The position numbers and the translations under genes were made by a program. The notes beneath the pieces are model-generated. The model was not told the origin of the DNA, made no database searches, and was given only the letters and a program-made list of their open reading frames with translations. From NCBI GenBank assembly GCA_002381615.1, contig DFWY01000009.1, positions 21,004 through 60,333 on the forward strand: a stretch of 39,330 bases of DNA. Direction: 5' to 3'. Positions within the stretch are counted from its first letter, which is position 1. Each line of letters begins with the position of its first letter. The stretch comes from Polaromonas sp. UBA4122. GTDB taxonomy: Bacteria > Pseudomonadota > Gammaproteobacteria > Burkholderiales > Burkholderiaceae_C. Positions 34,561-39,330 of the stretch are shown piece after piece.

Positions 34561-34872
34561 CTAAGCCGGCTCAGGCGGCATGGCCGCGCCACACTGCCAG
34601 CACTGCTCAAAGCCGCCTTCGACGATTTCCCCGCAGCGGCACAGCCAGCGCCGTTGCGGCATGTTTTGCAGCGCGTGCAGCAGCTCGCGTGCCCGAGGCT
34701 CCTCTTCATCATGCGTGAGCCAGACTTCGGGCAGGCACTGGTCAGGCGGCAGTTCACCCGCTATGCCGCTCAAAAAATAGCGCTGCACACTGGCAGCTAT
34801 TCCGGCCTGCTGCAAGGCGTCAGCCCACAGCGCAGCGATGGCAATGTTGGGGGCGCGGGTCAGTCTAAGCAT
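34561..34872 (-). CDS. DUF2007 domain protein with C-terminal zinc ribbon
   Basis: A 103-residue protein. The N-terminal 65 residues fit DUF2007 (LRLTRAPNIAIAALWADALQ, then GIAGELPPDQCLPEVWLTHD), a small domain proposed to act in signalling or regulation. The C-terminus has two CxC/CxxC pairs, LCRCGEIVEGGFEQCWQCG, which should bind one zinc ion. The family is common in betaproteobacteria but not functionally defined. It lies on the opposite strand from purB, 112 bp from its end. No ribosome-binding site is obvious before ATG 34872. Upstream it is separated from the DUF3717 gene by repeat D. Confidence 0.8.
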   Translation of the reverse strand: MLRLTRAPNIAIAALWADALQQAGIAASVQRYFLSGIAGELPPDQCLPEVWLTHDEEEPRARELLHALQNMPQRRWLCRCGEIVEGGFEQCWQCGAAMPPEPA

Positions 34873-34900
34873 GTACCAGTGTAGGCCAGATAGGCGGGTG

Positions 34901-34972
34901 TTTACTACTAAATTAATAGCTGCCTGTGCCCGTCCTGTAAGGGCTGGAGGCCTAAAAGTCTTGTATTTTCAG
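34901..34972 (+). repeat. Dispersed two-stem repeat, copy D
   Basis: It runs from TTTACTACTAAATTAATAGC to CTTGTATTTTCAG. The first stem is degenerate. The second stem is GCCC (34928-34931) with GGGC (34941-34944). It ends TTTTCAG, in which TCA (34969-34971) is the TGA stop codon of the DUF3717 gene on the minus strand. It fills nearly all the gap between two minus-strand genes. Confidence 0.75.
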
Positions 34973-35406
34973 TTTTTTCCAGGCGACTGGGCCGGCGTTT
35001 TGTTTTCAAGCGCCCGGTCGGCATAGCGGCCAAAGCGCCAGGCTGTCGCCTCCAGCGTGATGCGCCGCCAGGTACTGCGCTTCTCGGCGGGCGTCATTTC
35101 GGGCCAGTGCTGCACTTCGTCGAAGGTGCGGCCGCAGCCCTTGCACAGCGCATCGCCCTGGCTGGTCGAGCAGATGGCGATGCAGGGCGTGTCGGCCGTT
35201 GTGTCGTACCAGGCGCTCCAGGCGGCCAGCGCCCTGGGCGGAAAGCTCTTTTCGTCCGCCTCGTCCTCATGCTGGAAAACCATGAGCGCGTACACCTCGG
35301 CCAGCGCATGCAATTCGGGCGCCAGCGTCACGCCGTCATGTGAGGGCTTGTTGTCGCGCCAGTAGTTGATGGCGGCTTCAATGTCGGTGATGTGGATGCC
35401 GGGCAT
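34969..35406 (-). CDS. DUF3717/DUF1289 domain protein
   Basis: A 145-residue protein with two small domains of unknown function. Residues 1-70 match DUF3717 in style (MPGIHITDIEAAINYWRDNK, then LAEVYALMVFQHEDEADEKS), a domain mostly seen in Burkholderiales. Residues 78-125 match DUF1289 (TPCIAICSTSQGDALCKGCG, then RTFDEVQHWPEMT), whose four cysteines suggest a small metal-binding motif. The protein looks soluble and cytoplasmic. It is divergent from the riboswitch-controlled terC unit. No clear ribosome-binding site precedes the ATG. Its stop codon overlaps repeat D. Confidence 0.85.
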   Translation of the reverse strand: MPGIHITDIEAAINYWRDNKPSHDGVTLAPELHALAEVYALMVFQHEDEADEKSFPPRALAAWSAWYDTTADTPCIAICSTSQGDALCKGCGRTFDEVQHWPEMTPAEKRSTWRRITLEATAWRFGRYADRALENKTPAQSPGKN

Positions 35407-35560
35407 GGGGAAAAAGAAAAATGCGGGAAAAATACGAGAAAGGCGCGGTCCGCGTCATCGGCGAAGCTGCAGAGCCGGGCTGCTCATTATCGGCGGGACA
35501 GCGGGCAGCTCCATAACAGCGCGGGCATGCTGAGGGGATGGCGATGAAAGACCCCGGTGT

Positions 35561-35588
35561 TTGCAGGAAATCCTTTTTACTGTCAAAT
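35561..35588 (+). promoter_or_regulatory. Probable promoter of the manganese riboswitch and terC
   Basis: TTGCAG (35561-35566) and TCAAAT (35583-35588) are separated by 16 bp. Transcription would start near 35595, exactly where the aptamer's first stem begins. That agreement is the main support, as the -10 box is imperfect. Confidence 0.5.
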
Positions 35589-35593
35589 AGCGC

Positions 35594-35740
35594 AACGAAG
35601 GGGAGTAACTCCCTTGGGTTGCTGCCATGTTCAATCACGGACGCCGCAGCAAAATCGCTTCAGCAAGTCGTCATCACGAAGTTCACACTTCCGGCTTGTT
35701 GGGCATGCAGCAACACTGCATGTCGAGCCAGACCTTCGAT
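35594..35740 (+). promoter_or_regulatory. yybP-ykoY manganese riboswitch
   Basis: The family signature AAGGGGAGTA is at 35598-35607, and the 3' part GCCAGACCTTCG is at 35727-35738. CGAAGG (35596-35601) pairs perfectly with CCTTCG (35733-35738) as the closing P1 stem. In between, ATCACGGACGCCGC and CGTCATCACG supply the internal-loop sequences typical of the class. These RNAs sense Mn2+ and usually precede metal exporters such as MntP or TerC-family proteins; here the downstream gene is TerC-family, on the same strand. The assignment rests on motif recognition, not on a covariance search. Confidence 0.85.
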
Positions 35741-35856
35741 TGAAACCTGAACAGGTTTGATCGAGGCGTTCGCGGCATCCATCATCCGCACCACTCACTG
35801 CACTCACTGTGCCTGTTCAGTTTCAATAAATCCGGAAATCCATCCTGCGGATTTCC
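35740..35856 (+). promoter_or_regulatory. Riboswitch expression platform with alternative helices
   Basis: TTGAAACCTGAACAGG (35740-35755) is complementary to CCTGTTCAGTTTCAA (35812-35826) over 15 bp with one bulged C. The left arm can instead fold locally as AAACCT-GAAC-AGGTTT (35743-35758), so the two folds exclude each other. Then GGAAATCC (35834-35841) and GGATTTCC (35849-35856) form a perfect 8-bp hairpin without a T-tract. The terC ribosome-binding site (GGAG, about 35874) follows. The structures are seen in the sequence; the switching role is inferred. Confidence 0.55.
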
Positions 35857-35885
35857 ACGTCGAAACTTGATATGGAGTGTGAACA

Positions 35886-36623
35886 ATGGAATTATTTACA
35901 GCCCCCTGGTGGTCCGCCCTGCTGGCGATCATTTTCATCGACCTGATGCTCGCTGGCGACAACGCCATCGTGATTGCGCTGGCCGCCCGCAAGCTGCCGC
36001 CCCACTTGCAGAAAAAAGCCATTGCCTGGGGCGCTATCGGGGCCATTGTGGTCCGCTCAGCCATGACGGTGGGCGTTGTGTGGCTGCTGAGGATTCCCGG
36101 CCTGATGCTGCTGGGCGGCCTGGGGCTGCTATGGATCGCCTACAGGCTGCTGGCCGACCAGGACGACAAGGCGCACGCTGGGCCGGTTGCCAGCACCTTC
36201 TGGGGCGCCATGAAAACCATTGTCGTGGCCGACGCCTTGATGGGCATTGACAACGTGCTGGGTGTGGCCGGTGCCGCGCACGGCTCGTTTGACCTGGTCA
36301 TCATCGGCCTGCTGGTGAGCGTGCCGATTGTGGTGTTTGGCAGCACGATGGTGCTCAAACTGCTGGAGCGTTTTCCCATCATCATCAATGCCGGTGCCGC
36401 CGTGCTGGCGTTCACAGGCGCCAAGATGATGGTGAGCGAGCAGTTGCTTGACTCGATTTACGGGGGGCCGAACGCCTTGCCCTCCCTTGAGGCCCTGCAT
36501 ACTGCGGCCGAATGGGCCACCTACACGCTGGCCATTGCCGGCGTGCTGGGCGCGGGCTGGTGGGCCAAGCGGCGCGCCAAATCCGAATGCGATGCCAACG
36601 CTGCGCAGACGATGAAGGCCTGA
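35886..36623 (+). CDS. TerC family integral membrane protein, probable Mn2+ exporter
   Basis: A 245-residue polytopic membrane protein of the TerC family (YjbE/YkoY branch). Seven or so helices are visible, and the conserved acidic metal-site motifs are intact: IIFIDLMLAGDNAIVIALAA in helix 1-2 and VVADALMGIDNVLGVAGAAH in the second half. Members of this branch export manganese, some in the context of supplying metal to secreted enzymes. The upstream Mn2+ riboswitch strongly supports a role in manganese export. ATG at 35886 has GGAGTG about 8 bases before it. The C-terminus is a short hydrophilic tail. Confidence 0.93.
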   Translation: MELFTAPWWSALLAIIFIDLMLAGDNAIVIALAARKLPPHLQKKAIAWGAIGAIVVRSAMTVGVVWLLRIPGLMLLGGLGLLWIAYRLLADQDDKAHAGPVASTFWGAMKTIVVADALMGIDNVLGVAGAAHGSFDLVIIGLLVSVPIVVFGSTMVLKLLERFPIIINAGAAVLAFTGAKMMVSEQLLDSIYGGPNALPSLEALHTAAEWATYTLAIAGVLGAGWWAKRRAKSECDANAAQTMKA

Positions 36624-36665
36624 TTCTGGCTACTCCGGCACACCGTGCGGTGGTATTCTGAGGCC

Positions 36666-37019
36666 ATGAAACTCCTCATCAACTGGCTTTTAAGTGCGAC
36701 TGCCTTGCTGGCGGTGGCGTATCTCTATTCAGGCGTGGTGGTGAGCAGCTTTACGGCGGCGCTGATTGCAGCGGCCGTGCTGGGCGCCCTGAACATGGTG
36801 GTGCGTCCCATCCTGGTGTTGTTGACCCTGCCCGTCACGCTGGTGACGCTGGGTCTGTTCCTCTTCGTCGTCAACGCGCTGATGTTCTGGGCCGCTGCCA
36901 GCCTGGTTACCGGCGTGAGCGTGAAGGGTTTTGGCGCAGCCCTGATTGGCTCGCTGATTTACTCGGTGCTGCAGCTAGCGATCGACTTTGTCTTGCAGCG
37001 CCTGTTCTTTAATAAGTAG
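36666..37019 (+). CDS. Phage holin family 4-type / YvlD-like small membrane protein
   Basis: A 117-residue protein with four predicted membrane helices (KLLINWLLSATALLAVAYLY at the N-terminus, then helices near residues 30-50, 57-80 and 90-112). The motif AAVLGALNMVVRPILVLLTL is characteristic of the Pfam family named phage holin 4 superfamily, to which B. subtilis YvlD belongs. Despite the name these are usually chromosomal proteins of unknown function, and nothing phage-like is nearby. ATG at 36666 with GAGGCC upstream is chosen over an in-frame GTG at 36645. Its last 45 bases overlap the convergent protease gene. Confidence 0.85.
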   Translation: MKLLINWLLSATALLAVAYLYSGVVVSSFTAALIAAAVLGALNMVVRPILVLLTLPVTLVTLGLFLFVVNALMFWAAASLVTGVSVKGFGAALIGSLIYSVLQLAIDFVLQRLFFNK

Positions 37020-38612
37020 CTCGACCTGGCGGGTTCGCGTGTCAATGATTGAGCCCTCCACATAGTCCGCGCTGCTGGGGTTGCTGCGCATCAGCGACTG
37101 CGCGGCCTTGAAGCGGTCCCGCGCCGCCGGGTAGTCCAGTTGTGCGGCCCGGCTTTCGGCATCGGCGCGAATTGCCCGGACAGTCTGGTTTTGCTGGCCG
37201 TACGCCACGGCGAGCAATTGCCAGGCCATCGCATCTTTGGGATGGGCCGCCACCCAGGTCTGCAGCCGGTCCGAGACGTCTCGCGCCCGGTGCGCCGCCA
37301 TCAATGAGCGGGCCTGCGTCAAGACCTCAGCGCGCGAGCGGGTCTTGGCCATATCGACCGATGATGCAGAGGGAGGAACCACACCCGCCAGCAAATCAAT
37401 CTCAATGGCCAGCAGCTCCACTGCCGTGTTGGCGCGTGGGATTTCAGCGGTGAGCGGTTTGAGCCGGGTCAAAAGGCTTCGCGCGCCCGCAAAATCGCGC
37501 AACTGGGCCGCCGCAAATACCCCGCCATACAGCGCTCCCGCGTCGCGGATGTTGTCCGCCGAGGCCGGGGACGCAAGCGCCTGCAACGAAGCGCTGCGGT
37601 GCCGGGCTTCGGCCACTATGGCGTGCAGCGCGTCGACCCCGGGAACCGCCAGAATTCGGGCGCGCGCGGCCATCATGGCGTGCAGCTCATGCGCCTTGCC
37701 AGCGTTTGCCTGGCTCTCTTTGCTTGGCTGGATGGCCGCCGCCGAAGACAACTGCAAGCGCGACTGCGCTTCGGCAATGCGCTGGGTGGTCAGTGGGTGT
37801 GAGCGCAGGTAAGGGAAGGCCCCGCTGTCGTTCAGCCTTGCGGCCTGTTGCAGTTTTTCAAACATCGTCGTCACGCCACGGCTGTCAAACCCGGCATCGG
37901 TCATGACGCCAAAACCGACGCGGTCGGCTTCGCGCTCCATGTCGCGCGAAAAGTTAAGCTGACCCTGTGCCGCAACGGCCTGCCCACCGACGATGGCTGC
38001 GCTGGCGGCGTTCGGGCTTTTGTTGGCAGCCAGGACGCCCAGAATCATGGCGGCAATCATCCAGGGCGCCTGCCGGCTCTGCTGCGTCATCAGCCGCGAA
38101 ATATGCCGCTGCGTGACATGGCTGAGCTCGTGTGCCAGTACGGCAGCCATCTCATCCGAACTGCCCACCGAGCCAATCAGGCCCAGATGCACCCCAAAAT
38201 ACCCGCCGGGCAAGGCAAACGCATTGATGCTTCGGTCACGGATCAGAAAAAGGTCCCAGGCAAAGCGCTCATCCAGCTCCGCCTGAAGTTCGCCCCGCGA
38301 ACGCGCCGCCGTCAGCAGAGGCTGCCAGATGCTTTGAAGGTAGTCCCCGAGTACCGGGTCATCGACATAGTCCGGGTCGCGATAAATGCTGGCGGCAATG
38401 CGGTCGCCAATGCGCCGCTCCGCCGCCGCCGACAGCTCGGAGTTGTCACCCAGCGAAGGCAGCGAGCCCGTCGCACCGCCAGACGCACTTCGTGGTGCTT
38501 GAGCCAGCGAGAAGTTGGTAGCCGCCATGAACACCAGGGCCGCCAGCGCCAGCCGGGTCCGGGCAAGGCGCTGTGTTGGCGGGGCGTTTTTAGAACGAAT
38601 CAAGGGAAACAA
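36975..38612 (-). CDS. bepA: M48 family periplasmic metalloprotease with TPR domain (BepA-like)
   Basis: BepA (YfgC) is a periplasmic zinc protease and chaperone that monitors outer-membrane protein assembly, notably LptD. An N-terminal signal peptide (RLALAALVFMAATNFSLAQA) leads to the M48 domain with the zinc motif HELSHVTQRH and the third-ligand region FSRDMEREADRVGF. From about residue 320 helical TPR-like repeats run to the end. There is no ATG: in-frame TTG codons occur at 38618 and 38612, and the latter is preferred because GAGGTGA lies six bases before it, so this is a UUG start. The 3' end overlaps the holin-like gene by 45 bp, tail to tail. It is divergent from moaC. Confidence 0.9.
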   Translation of the reverse strand: MFPLIRSKNAPPTQRLARTRLALAALVFMAATNFSLAQAPRSASGGATGSLPSLGDNSELSAAAERRIGDRIAASIYRDPDYVDDPVLGDYLQSIWQPLLTAARSRGELQAELDERFAWDLFLIRDRSINAFALPGGYFGVHLGLIGSVGSSDEMAAVLAHELSHVTQRHISRLMTQQSRQAPWMIAAMILGVLAANKSPNAASAAIVGGQAVAAQGQLNFSRDMEREADRVGFGVMTDAGFDSRGVTTMFEKLQQAARLNDSGAFPYLRSHPLTTQRIAEAQSRLQLSSAAAIQPSKESQANAGKAHELHAMMAARARILAVPGVDALHAIVAEARHRSASLQALASPASADNIRDAGALYGGVFAAAQLRDFAGARSLLTRLKPLTAEIPRANTAVELLAIEIDLLAGVVPPSASSVDMAKTRSRAEVLTQARSLMAAHRARDVSDRLQTWVAAHPKDAMAWQLLAVAYGQQNQTVRAIRADAESRAAQLDYPAARDRFKAAQSLMRSNPSSADYVEGSIIDTRTRQVELLIKEQALQDKVDR

Positions 38613-38692
38613 AAGCAATCACCTCTGCGGTGTGGGTGGATTCACAAACATGCTCTTATGATGACGGATGGTTGTAAAGGTTCTGTAACAGC

Positions 38693-39226
38693 ATGACGAC
38701 GTCTTCTCCTTCTTCTTCAGCACTCACCCACTTCGACAGTCAGGGCCAGGCCCACATGGTTGATGTGGCGGCCAAGCCGGCCACGCACCGCATCGCCATC
38801 GCCCAAGGCCGTATCGTCATGAATCCGGCAACGCTCTCGATCATTCTGGCAGGTAGCGCCAAAAAAGGCGATGTGCTGGGCATCGCACGCGTTGCCGGCA
38901 TCATGGCCGCCAAAAAGACCAGCGACCTGATCCCGCTGTGCCATCCGCTGGCGCTGACCCGGGTTGCTATTGATTTTGTAGCTGCTCCCATAGTCAGTAC
39001 GGGAGCTAAAGGCCTTATGGAGGGTGAAACAGGGGCTGTCACCTGCACCGCCACGGTAGAAACTGTCGGCCCCACCGGCGTGGAGATGGAAGCGCTGACC
39101 GCCGTCAGCGTCGCACTGCTCACCATCTACGACATGTGCAAGGCGGTGGACCGCGGCATGACCCTCACCGACGTGAAACTGCTCGAAAAGCACGGGGGGA
39201 AATCGGGGGACTGGGTAAGTGGTTGA
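38693..39226 (+). CDS. moaC: Cyclic pyranopterin monophosphate synthase MoaC
   Basis: MoaC, with MoaA, converts GTP to cyclic pyranopterin monophosphate, the first intermediate of molybdenum cofactor. Catalytic regions are intact: [66 protein letters not shown] and [13 protein letters not shown]. The 177-residue protein is longer than the usual 160 or so. About 12 extra residues sit between CHPLALTR and [15 protein letters not shown], and this stretch is encoded by repeat copy A. The start ATG 38693 has only a distant AAAGG. No other mo genes are in the window; 39227-39330 shows no feature. Confidence 0.95.
   Translation: MTTSSPSSSALTHFDSQGQAHMVDVAAKPATHRIAIAQGRIVMNPATLSIILAGSAKKGDVLGIARVAGIMAAKKTSDLIPLCHPLALTRVAIDFVAAPIVSTGAKGLMEGETGAVTCTATVETVGPTGVEMEALTAVSVALLTIYDMCKAVDRGMTLTDVKLLEKHGGKSGDWVSG
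38964..39020 (+). repeat. Dispersed two-stem repeat, copy A (inside moaC)
   Basis: It begins TTGCTATTGATTTTGTAGCT (first stem GCTA/TAGC). The second stem is a perfect 6-bp GCTCCC/GGGAGC around a 10- to 11-base loop, and it ends AAAGGCCTTATGG. It reads in frame from moaC codon 91 as [20 protein letters not shown], with the same frame and orientation as copy B in the adaptor gene. Confidence 0.75.
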
Positions 39227-39330
39227 TTTGGCTGTGTTTTTCGCACATTGATCAAACGCATACGGTTGAATTTCACTATTGATGCATTGTCTTAATTGGT
39301 TGTGTCCCGTTAGCCGCTGACGAGCGCACT

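Noticed and set aside
34775-34810. ATAGCTGCC...GCGCTATTTTTTGAGC (minus strand) inside the DUF2007 gene as an eighth repeat copy
   Set aside because: The encoded protein segment matches normal DUF2007 length and sequence style, and the second stem and 3' border of the repeat are missing.
36666-37019. The holin-family name as evidence for a prophage
   Set aside because: The family is mostly chromosomal and of unknown function, and no phage structural, integrase or lysis genes are nearby.

Overview
The window looks like ordinary chromosome from a betaproteobacterium of the Comamonadaceae (Polaromonas/Rhodoferax/Variovorax-like). This is inferred from GC-rich coding sequence, family content (DUF3717+DUF1289 protein, fused indolepyruvate oxidoreductase beside an Lrp regulator, stand-alone rfaE2, yajC-secD-secF, dprA-smg) and a dispersed repeat that I associate with that family. 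Bases 1-13 match the end of the Nextera transposase adapter, so the left edge is a contig end. There is no rRNA, tRNA, CRISPR array, prophage or complete insertion sequence.

Layout. 1-1458 (+): 5'-truncated dprA, then smg with a strong, apparently leaderless promoter. 1500-11025 (-): indolepyruvate ferredoxin oxidoreductase, then yajC-secD-secF and a DUF1631 protein with a long Gly/Ser-rich linker. 11208-11693 (+): Lrp/AsnC regulator divergent from the oxidoreductase. 11943-13287: mltA (-) divergent from a 52-residue membrane protein (+). 13298-21131 (-): tightly packed yhdP - nitrilase-family amidohydrolase - sensor kinase - FixJ-type regulator. 21204-29212 (+): glnE, then a TetR regulator, membrane fusion protein and RND pump. 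29296-30659 (-): rfaE2 and a ferritin-like di-iron protein with overlapping ends. 30960-32313: a glutathione peroxidase gene with an apparent frameshift, a terminator and a decayed FAD/NAD-oxidoreductase remnant. 32310-35406: gst (-), purB (+), DUF2007 (-) and DUF3717/DUF1289 (-). 35561-36623 (+): promoter, yybP-ykoY manganese riboswitch and a TerC-family exporter. 36666-39226: small four-helix membrane protein (+), bepA-like M48 protease (-) and moaC (+).

The most interesting signal is a roughly 65-75 bp two-stem repeat present in seven copies (A-G). Two copies lie inside genes, in the same orientation and reading frame: one lengthens MoaC by about 12 residues, and one encodes the N-terminal membrane anchor of the RND adaptor. 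Three intergenic copies (C, D, F) have their conserved TTTCAG-like end placed on the TGA stop codon of the gene that runs into them. The second is the manganese riboswitch leader, where a 15-bp long-range helix begins right after the aptamer's closing stem. I found no convincing new defence or metabolic system; most of the window is housekeeping DNA.
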